Below, piece by piece: positions 52,776 to 61,133 of a DNA stretch of 64,000 nt. The position numbers and the translations under genes were made by a program. The stretch's first letter is position 1, and every line of letters begins with the position of its first letter. The stretch is from Bog-473 sp963755495. Lineage in GTDB: Bacteria > Actinomycetota > Acidimicrobiia > Acidimicrobiales > RAAP-2. A model generated the notes under the pieces. That model did not search any database, was not told the DNA's origin, and saw only the letters and a list, made by a program, of their open reading frames with translations. The stretch lies in contig CAVWJS010000006.1 of NCBI GenBank assembly GCA_963755495.1, forward strand, positions 868,001-932,000, given 5' to 3'.

Positions 52776-53261
52776 ACGGACGCGAGCCAACGGGGCCGGC
52801 TGACCAAGAACCAGCGCCAGCACCGCATTACCAAGCTGCTGGAGGCACAGCCAGTGACCAGCCAGGGGCAATTGGTGGCGCTGCTGGCCCAACAGGGGGT
52901 GGAAGCGACGCAGACAACGGTGTCGCGCGACCTGGAGGATTTGGGCGCCGTGAAGGTCCGGCTTCCTGGCGGCGATACGGCGTACGCCCTGCCCGAACTC
53001 CCGGTGCACCAGATCGCCCCCGAGGATCACCTGCGGCGCGTGCTGGGGGAGTGGGTGGTCGAGGTGGCGTACTCGGGCAACCTGGTGGTGCTGCGTACCC
53101 CTCCGGGATCGGCCCATGTCGTAGGCTCGGCCCTCGATCGAAGTGGGTTGGACTCGGTCATCGGGACGGTGGCCGGCGACGACACCGTCCTCGTCGTGGT
53201 GGATGAGGGGTTGGGGGGAAAGGAGATGGCGGCGCGGTTGGGTGACGTCGCCGGCATATGA
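52773..53261 (+). CDS. argR: Arginine repressor
   Basis: Hexameric arginine-responsive repressor. 162 residues. The winged HTH reads TKNQRQHRITKLLEAQPVTS and QTTVSRDLEDLGAVKVRLPG (SR recognition motif). The C-terminal oligomerisation and arginine-binding domain has VLRTPPGSAHVVGSALDRSG, IGTVAGDDTVLVVV with the G-T-V/GDDT ligand motif. The ATG at 52762 leads only to MRGS and a stop, so 52773 is the start. Lying inside the operon, it probably represses its own transcription at the argC promoter. Confidence 0.96.
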   Translation: MTDASQRGRLTKNQRQHRITKLLEAQPVTSQGQLVALLAQQGVEATQTTVSRDLEDLGAVKVRLPGGDTAYALPELPVHQIAPEDHLRRVLGEWVVEVAYSGNLVVLRTPPGSAHVVGSALDRSGLDSVIGTVAGDDTVLVVVDEGLGGKEMAARLGDVAGI

Positions 53262-53283
53262 GCGAACAGGGAAGGGACTGACC

Positions 53284-54525
53284 ATGGCTGAGCGAGTGGT
53301 GTTGGCCTATAGCGGAGGCCTCGATACGTCGGTGGCCGTCCGTTGGCTGATCGAGAACGAGGGCGTCGAGGTGATTGCCGTCGCCGTCAATGTCGGCCAA
53401 GCGGCGGACCGCGGCGGCGAGGATTGGGATGCCATCCGCACCCGCGCGCTGTCCGCGGGCGCAGTGGAGGCAGTCGTGGTCGACGCCCGCACCGAAATGG
53501 CCGAGGAGTTCTGCGTGCCCGCCCTCCAGGCCAACGCGCGGTACGAGGGCAAGTACCCGCTCGTCTCTGCGCTCTCACGCCCGGTCATCGTGCGGCACCT
53601 GGTGGCTGAGGCCCGCCGCCACGGCGCTACCGGTGTGGCCCACGGCTGCACCGGGAAGGGAAACGACCAGGTGCGGTTCGAGGTGGGCACCCGTGCCTTG
53701 GCGCCGGACCTCGACATCTACGCCCCGGCCCGGGTGTGGGGGCTGAGTCGTGAGGACTGTGTCGAGCTGGCGGCGAAGTGGGAGATCCCGATCACGGTGA
53801 CCAAGGACAAGCTCTATTCCATCGACGACAACCTGTGGGGCAAGGCCATCGAGTGCGGTGCCATTGAGGACCCGTGGGCTCCGGCACCCGACGACGTCTA
53901 CACCCTGACCCGGCCTACGGAGTCCGATGCGGTGGAGGTCATCGTCGGGTTCGAGTCCGGCGTGCCCGTTGCGCTGGACGGCGAGTCGTTGGATCCCGAG
54001 CCGCTCATCGCCAAGCTCGGCCGCATTGCCGGCAGTCGTGGCTTCGGCCGACTGGACATGGTTGAGAATCGCCGGGTCGGGATCAAGAGCCGCGAGGTCT
54101 ACGAGTGCCCCGCCGCGCTCTCGCTGATCATCGCCCACGCCGACCTTGAGGACCTGACGATGGAACGCGACCTGCATCACGAGAAGGCGCGCCTCGAGCC
54201 ACGTTGGTCCGAGCTCGTCTACGACGGGCTCTGGTTCTCCCCGCTCAAGTCCGCGCTCGATGCGTTCATTGCCGAATCACAGCGTCACGTCACCGGCGAG
54301 GTACGCCTGCGCTTCGCGCCGCCGGGAACCTGCACCGTGGTCGGGCGCCGTAGCCCGGTGGCGCTCTACGACCATGATCTGGCGACGTACGACGCATCAG
54401 ACTCGTTCCGCCATGCCGACGCCGAAGGCTTCGTCCGCTTGTGGGGTCTCGGGGTGGCGACATGGTCGGCGCGGCAAGGGCCTGGCGCGGCCGGCGCTGG
54501 CCGTGCGTCGACGGGCGAATCATGA
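53284..54525 (+). CDS. argG: Argininosuccinate synthase
   Basis: Ligates citrulline and aspartate using ATP. 413 residues. The PP-loop is VVLAYSGGLDTSVAVRWLIE. GVAHGCTGKGNDQVRFEVG and WGLSREDCVELAAKWEIPI then YSIDDNLWGKAIECGAIEDP follow, with GFGRLDMVENRRVGIKSREV later. The C-terminus carries an extra Gly/Ala-rich stretch of about 20 residues beyond the usual end. It lies 22 bases after argR and overlaps argH by 4 bases. Confidence 0.97.
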   Translation: MAERVVLAYSGGLDTSVAVRWLIENEGVEVIAVAVNVGQAADRGGEDWDAIRTRALSAGAVEAVVVDARTEMAEEFCVPALQANARYEGKYPLVSALSRPVIVRHLVAEARRHGATGVAHGCTGKGNDQVRFEVGTRALAPDLDIYAPARVWGLSREDCVELAAKWEIPITVTKDKLYSIDDNLWGKAIECGAIEDPWAPAPDDVYTLTRPTESDAVEVIVGFESGVPVALDGESLDPEPLIAKLGRIAGSRGFGRLDMVENRRVGIKSREVYECPAALSLIIAHADLEDLTMERDLHHEKARLEPRWSELVYDGLWFSPLKSALDAFIAESQRHVTGEVRLRFAPPGTCTVVGRRSPVALYDHDLATYDASDSFRHADAEGFVRLWGLGVATWSARQGPGAAGAGRASTGES

Positions 54526-55916
54526 CGCTCTGGAAGGGTCGCATCTCGACCGGCATGGCCGATGCGGTGGCGAACTTCACCGTGAGCCTGTCCTTCGACA
54601 AGGTGCTGGCCCCCGATGACCTCGTCGGCTCACGGGCCCATGTGAAGGGGCTGGGGAAGGTCGGCATCCTGACCGATGGCGAGGTGGAACAACTACTCGA
54701 CACGCTCGATCTGGTCGAAGAGGAGTTCGCCACCGGCGCCTTTTTGTTCGAGGAGGGTGACGAGGACATCCACACGGCGGTCGAGCGGAGAGTGACGGAG
54801 CTGGCCGGCGAAGCCGTCGGTGCCAAATTGCACACCGGACGCAGCCGCAACGACCAGATCGCCACCGATCTTCGGCTGTGGTGTCGCCGTTCGCTCGTGG
54901 GTGTGGCCGCTCACGTCATGGCCCTCCAAGATGCGCTGGCCCAGCGGGCGCGTGAGGCCGCCGATGTCTACCTACCGGGCTACACGCACATGCAGCGGGC
55001 CCAGCCCGTGCTGCTGGCCCACCATTTGTTGGCCCATGGTTGGGCCCTGGCGCGTGACGTGGACCGGCTGCTGGTGACGGTGGACCGGTTGAACATCTCG
55101 CCCTTGGGGGCGGGAGCGCTGGCTGGGTCCTCCCTCCCGCTCGACCCCGACTTCGTGGCGGCGGAGCTCGGCTTCCATGGCCGCTTCGAGAACTCGCTCG
55201 ACGCTGTCTCGGACCGCGACTTCGTGGCCGAAGCGCTCTTCGACATCGCGCTGCTCGGCGTGCATCTTTCGCGCCTGGGCGAGGAGCTCGTACTGTGGTC
55301 GACCGAGGAATTTGGGTTCTGCACGCTCGATGACGCCTATGCCACCGGCAGTTCCATGCTGCCGCAGAAGAAGAATCCCGATGTGGCGGAGCTGGCGCGT
55401 GGCAAAGCAGGCCGGCTGATTGGTCACCTCAACGCGGTGTTGATCACTCTTAAGGGACTCCCGCTGGCCTACAACCGCGATCTGCAGGAAGACAAAGAGC
55501 CGCTGTTTGATGCCGTGGTGCAAGTCTCGCGGGCGCTCGTGGCATTGCGCGGTGTCTACGAAACCGTGACGTGGAACGAGGAGCGCATGCAGCGCGCGGC
55601 GGACGGCCCGGCCGCCGCCGCCATCGATCTGGCCGAGATGCTGGTCGAGCAGGGCATGCCCTTCCGCCAGGCCCACGCTCTCGTCGGCGGGATGGTGCGC
55701 GATTCGCTGGAGCGCCATGTGCCCCTGGTGGAGCTCGTGGCGGCGCATCCGGAGTTGGGCGACACCGCCGTCGAGCTCCTCGAGCCCGGGGTGGCGGTCA
55801 CCCGCCGGCGTACCCCCGGCGGTGCCGGTCCGGTACCGGTGGCGGATCAAATGGAACGCTTCGCCCGGCGGCTCGAGGTCGATCGCACCCGTTTGGCCCA
55901 ATGGCCCTTGCGGTAG
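54522..55916 (+). CDS. argH: Argininosuccinate lyase
   Basis: Releases arginine and fumarate. 464 residues. Fumarase-superfamily signatures: LHTGRSRNDQIATDLRLWCR, GYTHMQRAQPVLLAHHLLAH, SLDAVSDRDFVAEALFDIAL and the catalytic loop GSSMLPQKKNPDVAELARGK. It is the last gene of argCJBDFRGH, giving the complete route from acetylglutamate to arginine in one operon. Confidence 0.97.
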   Translation: MTLWKGRISTGMADAVANFTVSLSFDKVLAPDDLVGSRAHVKGLGKVGILTDGEVEQLLDTLDLVEEEFATGAFLFEEGDEDIHTAVERRVTELAGEAVGAKLHTGRSRNDQIATDLRLWCRRSLVGVAAHVMALQDALAQRAREAADVYLPGYTHMQRAQPVLLAHHLLAHGWALARDVDRLLVTVDRLNISPLGAGALAGSSLPLDPDFVAAELGFHGRFENSLDAVSDRDFVAEALFDIALLGVHLSRLGEELVLWSTEEFGFCTLDDAYATGSSMLPQKKNPDVAELARGKAGRLIGHLNAVLITLKGLPLAYNRDLQEDKEPLFDAVVQVSRALVALRGVYETVTWNEERMQRAADGPAAAAIDLAEMLVEQGMPFRQAHALVGGMVRDSLERHVPLVELVAAHPELGDTAVELLEPGVAVTRRRTPGGAGPVPVADQMERFARRLEVDRTRLAQWPLR

Positions 55917-56047
55917 ATCCGGTGACTTCTAGGTGAACGCTCGATGAAGAAGGACGCAAAGGCTTGTGCTCGCTTCGGGGGAGGCGTACACCTAAAGGCA
56001 GAGGGGGCCTGTCCTTAATCGGATCTTTACGAGCGGAGCTGGCCTAT

Positions 56048-57580
56048 ATGCAGCGAATGAGCGGCATCGACCCGATGTTCGTCTATTCGGAGACGCCGGT
56101 CACCCCGATGGAGGTGGCCTACACCTGTGTCTTGGACCCCGCGACGGCGCCGGGTGGCTACTCGTTCCAAGCGGTCAGAGACGTGCTGGCCGATCGTGTC
56201 CCTTCTCTGATCCCATTCCGCCGACGCCTCATGACCGTCCCGTTCGGACTCGATCATCCACGATGGGTCGATGATCCCGACTTCGAACTCGACAACCACC
56301 TTCATCGTGTGGCGCTGCCCGCTCCGGGTGGTGAGGCGGAGCTGGCCGCCTTGGTCGCTGCGGTCATGGGCCGTCCGCTCGATCCCGATCAGCCGCCATG
56401 GGAGATGCATGTCGTCGAGGGGCTCGAGGGCGGCCGGGTCGGACTGATCGCGAAGATCCACCACGCCGTCATCGACGGTGTGGCAGGCGTGCAGCTGATG
56501 GCGCAGCTGCTCGATTTGAGCCAGGAGGGACGGCCCCCGGTCCACTGTGCACCCTGGTTGCCGGCGGCCTTGCCGTCGAGTGCGCACTTGGTGGCCGCGG
56601 CTCTCCCGGGCATGTGCAAGAGTCCCGTGCGCGCGCTCAAGGCCGTCCGCGAAGTGGGGCGAACGGCCTTGCGTCTCGCCCGATGTGCTCTCGACGGTCA
56701 AAGCGGACCGGTGTCGATCCCGCTTGGCGCGCCCAGCACGTTCGAGACTCCCGTCGGTGCGGCGCGCACAGTGTCCTTCGCCAAACTGAGCCTGCGCGAG
56801 GTGCGGTCGCTGAAGGAGCAGTTCGGTGTGACGATCAACGACGTGGTGCTCGCCATCTGCTCGGGAGCCCTGCGAACGCACCTCGCGGCGCACGAAGAGG
56901 AAGCGAGCAGCCCGCTGGTCGCGGTGGTGCCGGTTTCTGTCCGCGGGGACTCGGCCAACGGCGACCTGGGGAACCGGCTCTCGGCCATGTTCATCCCGCT
57001 CGCCAACGACCTCGAGCAGCCGTTGGAGCGCTTGCGTGCGGTGGCGGAGACCAGCAGCGCGGCCAAGGCGCAAGAACGAGCCGTGGGATACGGGCCGCTG
57101 GCCTCCGCGGTGTCCGACGCACTTCCGCCGGTGCTGGCGCGGCCCATGATCCAGCTCGGAATTCAGGTGGGCGCCCTGCGGCGGCTACGAGCGGGAAACC
57201 TGATGATCTCCAACGTGCCCGGTCCCAGTTGCGCGTTGTATTTCGCCGGCATGCGCATGGTCGCCGCGTACCCGCTCGGGCCGGTGGTCGACGGGGTAGC
57301 ACTGAACATCACGGTGCAGAGCTACGGCGATTCCGTGTTCGTCGGGATCAACGCCTGTGCCAACGCCGTGCCCGACCTTCCCGCCTTGGCCCGCGCCATC
57401 GGAGCCGAGTTGGATCATTTGACCGAGGCGGCCGATGCATCGCATGCGGCTGCCAGTAGGGCCGCCTGCGCGGCCGTGCACCCCTCGACCTATCCCGGCC
57501 ATCCCGGCCATCCCGGCCATCCCGGCCATCGCCCGAGACGAACCTCCCCGGTCGCCGTCCTCTTGGGTGAGGTGAACTGA
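56048..57580 (+). CDS. WS/DGAT-family O-acyltransferase
   Basis: Wax ester synthase / diacylglycerol acyltransferase family, membrane-associated, transferring acyl-CoA to alcohols or diacylglycerol. 510 residues. The N-terminal TPMEVAYTCVLD and PPWEMHVVEGLEGG lead to the catalytic KIHHAVIDGVAGVQLM (HHxxxDG). The C-terminal domain has VSFAKLSLREVRSLKEQFGV, NDVVLAICSGALRTHLA, VVPVSVRGD, GNLMISNVPGP and MYPLGP-like AAYPLGPVVDGVALN. GGAG lies before ATG 56048. The C-terminus ends with four tandem PGH-type repeats. Storage lipid or wax formation is plausible but unproven. Confidence 0.87.
   Translation: MQRMSGIDPMFVYSETPVTPMEVAYTCVLDPATAPGGYSFQAVRDVLADRVPSLIPFRRRLMTVPFGLDHPRWVDDPDFELDNHLHRVALPAPGGEAELAALVAAVMGRPLDPDQPPWEMHVVEGLEGGRVGLIAKIHHAVIDGVAGVQLMAQLLDLSQEGRPPVHCAPWLPAALPSSAHLVAAALPGMCKSPVRALKAVREVGRTALRLARCALDGQSGPVSIPLGAPSTFETPVGAARTVSFAKLSLREVRSLKEQFGVTINDVVLAICSGALRTHLAAHEEEASSPLVAVVPVSVRGDSANGDLGNRLSAMFIPLANDLEQPLERLRAVAETSSAAKAQERAVGYGPLASAVSDALPPVLARPMIQLGIQVGALRRLRAGNLMISNVPGPSCALYFAGMRMVAAYPLGPVVDGVALNITVQSYGDSVFVGINACANAVPDLPALARAIGAELDHLTEAADASHAAASRAACAAVHPSTYPGHPGHPGHPGHRPRRTSPVAVLLGEVN
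57492..57527 (+). repeat. 9-bp tandem repeat encoding (PGH)n
   Basis: ATCCCGGCC occurs four times without interruption near the 3' end of the acyltransferase gene. It encodes the Pro-Gly-His repeats of the C-terminal tail. Confidence 0.9.
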
Positions 57581-57636
57581 GCAACTGGCCGGCTGGGCAA
57601 CTGGCCGGCTGGGCAACTGGCCGGCTGGGCAACTGG
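57580..57636 (+). repeat. 16-bp tandem repeat following the WS/DGAT stop
   Basis: GGCAACTGGCCGGCTG occurs about 3.5 times, starting at the last base of the acyltransferase stop codon (57578-57580). The first copy begins AGCAACTGG. It fills most of the 88-bp gap before the glycosylase gene. Confidence 0.9.
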
Positions 57637-57668
57637 CGTCACGCACTCCGCTCGGCGAGTCTTGACCC

Positions 57669-58274
57669 ATGAAGAGGGCGGACTTGTTGGGTGATCCGGT
57701 GGATGTCGCGCCTTGGTTGCTCAACAAGGTGTTGGTGAAGGGAGAGCGGGCGGGGCGGATCGTGGAGGTCGAGGCCTACAAGGGCGCGATCGACCCGGCA
57801 TCGCACGCGTATCGCGGCATCACACCGCGGACCGCGGTGATGTTCGGCCGACCGGGATTTCTGTACGTGTATTTCACCTACGGGATGCACTGGTGTGCCA
57901 ACGTCGTCACGGGACCGGACGGTCAAGCTTCCGCACTGTTGATCCGCGCGCTGGCGCCTCTTCGTGGCTTCAACGAGATGCGCCACGCCAGGGAGGCCGC
58001 CCGCCGCGACCGCGATCTCTGCAACGGGCCCGCCAAGTTGTGCCAGGCCCTGGGGATCACAGGCACCGACAATGGCGCCGACTTGTTGCCGCCTCGACGG
58101 CCGGCCGATGGGGACGGCGCGCCCGTGGTGCGGCTGCTCGATGACGGGTTCCCGCCGCCGGAACGTCCGGCGCAGGGGAAGCGGATCGGCATCGCGGTGG
58201 GGAAGGACGAGCCATGGCGGTTCTGGGTGCCGGGAGACGAAAACGTGTCGCGCTCAGCACCGTTGCGAGCATGA
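57669..58274 (+). CDS. AAG/MPG-type 3-methyladenine DNA glycosylase
   Basis: Base-excision repair enzyme of the AAG fold, removing alkylated or deaminated purines. 201 residues. GRIVEVEAYKGAIDPASHAY contains the catalytic Glu. RTAVMFGRPGFLYVYFTYGM HWCANVV is the DNA-intercalating Tyr and wall region, and LLIRALAPLRG and CNGPAKLCQALGI follow. PWRFWVPGDENVS near the C-terminus is typical. Its stop lies in a 16-bp tandem duplication. Confidence 0.93.
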   Translation: MKRADLLGDPVDVAPWLLNKVLVKGERAGRIVEVEAYKGAIDPASHAYRGITPRTAVMFGRPGFLYVYFTYGMHWCANVVTGPDGQASALLIRALAPLRGFNEMRHAREAARRDRDLCNGPAKLCQALGITGTDNGADLLPPRRPADGDGAPVVRLLDDGFPPPERPAQGKRIGIAVGKDEPWRFWVPGDENVSRSAPLRA

Positions 58275-58290
58275 ACCGTTGCGAGCACGA
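58259..58290 (+). repeat. 16-bp tandem duplication at the glycosylase stop
   Basis: ACCGTTGCGAGCATGA (58259-58274) is repeated as ACCGTTGCGAGCACGA (58275-58290), one mismatch. The gene's TGA is the last three bases of copy 1. Confidence 0.85.
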
Positions 58291-58385
58291 GATGCGAAAG
58301 TTACTTGCCGGTCGGCCGGTAAGGAATTCGGCCGCCACCCCCGCTCACCGACCGACCCGTCCCTCCGCCTTGACACCCGGTGCTC

Positions 58386-58421
58386 TTGACACCATTGTGA
58401 GTGATCACTAACATAAGAGCC
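58386..58421 (+). promoter_or_regulatory. TetR-gene promoter with operator O1
   Basis: TTGACA (58386-58391), a 17-bp spacer and TAACAT (58409-58414) form a near-consensus promoter. It ends seven bases before GTG 58422, so the mRNA is probably leaderless. The spacer holds TTGTGAGTGATCACTAAC (58395-58412) with the perfect palindrome AGTGATCACT. A similar site precedes the MFS gene, indicating a TetR operator and self-repression. Confidence 0.7.
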
Positions 58422-59054
58422 GTGGTTCCTATCCGGCAAAGCGCAGATGCCCGACGCGCCTCGATATTGCGGGCGGCTGTCGTGGAATTCGCACGATCCG
58501 GTTACGCCGGGACCTCAACCGAGGCCATTGCCAGTCGGGCCGGGATCTCGCAGCCGTACATCTTCCGACTCTTTGGGACGAAGAAAGATCTCTTCATTGC
58601 CACATACGACATGGTGACGGCGATGATCGAGACGGCCTTCATCGCCGCCGCCGAGGGGCTGGAGGGAGAGGATGCCATGGCGGCCATGGGGCTGGCCTAT
58701 ATCGAGCTGCTCCAGGACCCCGATTTGCTCCAGGTGGAGCTGCACGGCTTCGCCGCTGCGGCGGCGGACCCCGACATCGCCCGAGCCTGTCAGGACACCT
58801 TCCGGCGACTCTGGAAGTTGGTGCGGAGGTATGCCGACGTGAAGCCCGAGGAGATGCGTGACTTCTTCGCCCACGGCATGCTGTGCAGTGTCCTCGCCGC
58901 CATCGACCTGGTGTCCGTGGCCGAGCCGTGGGCCGAGTCGTTCTTCGAGGACGTGGCCGAAGAGGAGAAGCGCTTGGCCCTGCAGAAGATGGGCGGTCGC
59001 GCCTTCGTCAATCGCCGCACCGGCTTCGTGACACCTTTTTTTTGTCCTCTGTAG
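58422..59054 (+). CDS. TetR-family transcriptional regulator
   Basis: Repressor of about 210 residues. The N-terminal HTH reads ADARRASILRAAVVEFARSG then YAGTSTEAIASRAGISQPYI, FRLFGTKKDLFIATY, classic TetR text. The C-terminal ligand domain is helical (AYIELLQDPDLLQVELHGFA). I choose GTG 58422, in frame with an earlier GTG at 58401, because the -10 box covers the earlier one. A T8 run near 59034 precedes the stop and could hide a length error. It likely controls itself and the MFS pump next door. Confidence 0.87.
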   Translation: MVPIRQSADARRASILRAAVVEFARSGYAGTSTEAIASRAGISQPYIFRLFGTKKDLFIATYDMVTAMIETAFIAAAEGLEGEDAMAAMGLAYIELLQDPDLLQVELHGFAAAAADPDIARACQDTFRRLWKLVRRYADVKPEEMRDFFAHGMLCSVLAAIDLVSVAEPWAESFFEDVAEEEKRLALQKMGGRAFVNRRTGFVTPFFCPL

Positions 59055-59071
59055 TTAGTTAGCACTCACAA
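59054..59071 (+). promoter_or_regulatory. TetR operator O2 upstream of the MFS gene
   Basis: GTTAGTTAGCACTCACAA is the reverse complement of O1 with two mismatches in 18 bases. It lies 40 bp before the MFS ATG, whose AGGAGG (59096-59101) gives a normal ribosome site. A clear -10/-35 pair was not identified. Confidence 0.65.
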
Positions 59072-59110
59072 CTTATCCACAACCCCACCTGGATCAGGAG
59101 GCACACTGAA

Positions 59111-60623
59111 ATGACCAGCACCATCGAGCAGATGACCGAGAGTGGCCCGCAAGCACCGCCGGGCCGCGGTGCGGTCTGGGCTGTGATCATCACCGGCATG
59201 GCCCTCTTCATGGCCTCGCTGGACAACCTGGTGGTCTCGACCGCGTTGCCGGTGATCCGCGTTCATCTCCACACCGGACTCTCCGGTTTGGAGTGGACGG
59301 TGAACGCCTACACCTTGACCTTCGCCGTCCTCTTGTTGAGCGCAGCGGCCATCGGGGAGCGGCTCGGACGCCGACGGGTGTTCGTGGCTGGCATCGCGTT
59401 GTTCACCGCAGCCTCGGCCATGGCGGCGCTGGCACCGAGCATCGGGATTCTCGTGGCCGCCCGGGCGATTCAAGGTGCGGGCGGGGCCATGATCATGCCG
59501 CTGTCCCTCACCCTCTTGAGCCAGGCTGTGCGGCCGGAACGGCGAGCTGCCGCCCTCGGGGCGTGGGGAGCCATCGGCGGCCTCGCCGTCGCCATCGGGC
59601 CCCTGGTCGGCGGCGCCGTCACGACGGGCTGGTCATGGCAGTACATCTTCTGGTTGAACGTGCCGATTGGGATAGTTCTGGTTCCCTTGGCCCGTTGGAA
59701 GCTGTCGGAGTCCCGCAACCGGGCCGCCAGCTTCGACCTGCGGGGCGTCCTCTTGGTGAGCCTCGGCCTTTTCGGTCTGGTCTACGGACTGGTGCAGGGG
59801 AACTCGCATGGCTGGAGCAGCCTCGGCGTGCTGTCGTCGTTTGCCATCGGGCTGGTTGGGCTGGCCACGTTCGTGTGGTGGGAACTGCGCATCGAGGAGC
59901 CGATGCTGCCTCTGCGCCTCTTCAAGCAGCGAGCTTTCGCCGCAGTCAACGTGACCGCAATGTTGTTCAGCTTCGGCATGTTCGGCGCCATCTTCTTTCT
60001 CTCCCAGTTCCTCCAGACCGTGCAGGGCTACTCGCCTCTCAGCGCGGGCCTGCGGGTCCTCCCGTGGACCGGCGTGATGATGCTGTTGGCCCCGCTGGTC
60101 GGCGCGCTGATCAATCGGCTGGGAGCCAAGCCCTTGGTGGTGACCGGCCTGGCACTGCAAGCGGCCGGACTGCTCTGGCTCGGTCTGTTGGTGAATGCCG
60201 GCACGCCGTACGTGGACATGATCACCCCCTTCGTCGTGGCCGGCATCGGGATGACGCTCTTCTTCGTGCCACTGGCCTCGCTCGTCCTCGGATCGGTGCC
60301 CACAGCGCTCGAGGGCGTGGCCTCGGGCACCAACAGCGCCTTCCGGGAGCTCGGTGGCGTGCTCGGCATCGCCGTCCTGGGTGCGGTGTTCTCGTCCTCG
60401 GGCGGCTACCGCTCGGGTCAGGCCTTCGTCCACGGCTTCACGCCGGCCATCGAGGTCGGGGCGGCAGCCGTGTTCCTCGGGCATGTTGACGGCACTGGCG
60501 ATTCCCGTCGTTCGCAAGGCACGGCCGCCGGGCGAGTGGTCTCGGGTGGCGGAGACGCCGCTCGAGGAGCTGTATCTCGACCGCTGGCCTCTCGCCGTCC
60601 TGCCCGAGAGCGTGAGTGCCTGA
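59111..60623 (+). CDS. MFS multidrug efflux transporter (DHA2/EmrB-QacA type), frameshifted
   Basis: Fourteen-segment proton antiporter family. The N-terminus WAVIITGMALFMASLDNLVV STALP is the classic DHA2 TM1 with the D/N signature. Motif A-like GERLGRRRVFVAGIALFTAA and motif C GPLVGGAVTTGWSWQYIFWL NVPIG are clear. A frameshift near 60478 separates the last segment; the corrected tail reads MLTALAIPVVRKARPPGEWS and ends at 60623. Without it the frame runs on into the rRNA promoter region. Regulated by the adjacent TetR. Confidence 0.9.
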
Positions 60624-60635
60624 GGAAAGATTCGT

Positions 60636-60778
60636 TACAGTGCGTGCACCTGCGACTATCCGCGTTTTCGCAGGAACGCACGGTTACAGTCGGCAGCACT
60701 GCGCCGGCTTGTGTGACGCAAAAGTGTCGTTCGCGTCCTGAAAGTGCGTTGACGGTATCGACGCGCGCCTGGTACAGT
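60636..60778 (+). promoter_or_regulatory. Tandem rRNA promoter candidates
   Basis: Three identical TACAGT hexamers lie at 60636, 60685 and 60773. The last has TTGACG (60749-60754) 18 bp upstream and is the best promoter (about 355 bp before 16S). The other two lack a clear -35. The 510-bp gap 60624-61133 otherwise contains the processing stem, a hairpin at 61065 and no gene. Confidence 0.6.
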
Positions 60779-60904
60779 AAACCTCCCGTCGGAATGACCC
60801 CCAAGGTCATCCGACAGCCGAAGGAGACTTTCCAGCGGAGCAATCTGTCCGGAACAGTCCTTCGGAGCACCCGGCACCAACATCGGCAGTAGTGGTGTGT
60901 GCCC

Positions 60905-60936
60905 GGTCGCTCCTTGAAAACGGAATAGCGAGAGCC
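60905..60936 (+). other. 5' arm of the 16S rRNA processing stem
   Basis: Bases 60905-60936 are almost perfectly complementary to 62816-62848 in the 16S-23S spacer. The roughly 30-bp helix has a few G-U pairs, one G-G mismatch and a one-base bulge. It brackets the 16S gene, as expected for the RNase III pre-16S stem. Confidence 0.85.
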
Positions 60937-61064
60937 AAAAGCCAGTGCGGGCAATTCATTCGTGCTTCGGTACGTCTGGGTTGTACGTCAATTAGCAGTA
61001 AGGCAGGCCTCGATGGATCTAGGGACTCGTCCTTAGTGAAATGACGGTCTGTTGTTACCATGGA

Positions 61065-61094
61065 AGAGTCATACATGGTGACTCTCTGATTTTT
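61065..61094 (+). terminator. Hairpin with U-run in the rRNA leader
   Basis: AGAGTCA (61065-61071) and TGACTCT (61079-61085) form a 7-bp stem with a 7-base loop, followed four bases later by TTTTT. It looks like a weak terminator or pause site. Within an rrn leader it would need antitermination; no boxA of recognisable form was confirmed. Confidence 0.35.
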
Positions 61095-61133
61095 AGAAGG
61101 TCTTTTCTTAGTTAGAACGGATTAACTAGAAGT

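Noticed and set aside
55917..56047. Inverted repeat TAGGTG/CACCTA upstream of the acyltransferase as a regulator site
   Set aside because: Six-base arms about 50 bp apart occur by chance too often, and no promoter is aligned with them.
57580..57636. CRISPR-like array
   Set aside because: The repeats are direct tandem copies without spacers.
60480..60892. Long extra C-terminal domain on the MFS transporter
   Set aside because: The extension is out-of-frame translation running through rRNA promoter sequence. Shifting one base at about 60478 gives a normal MFS end at 60623.
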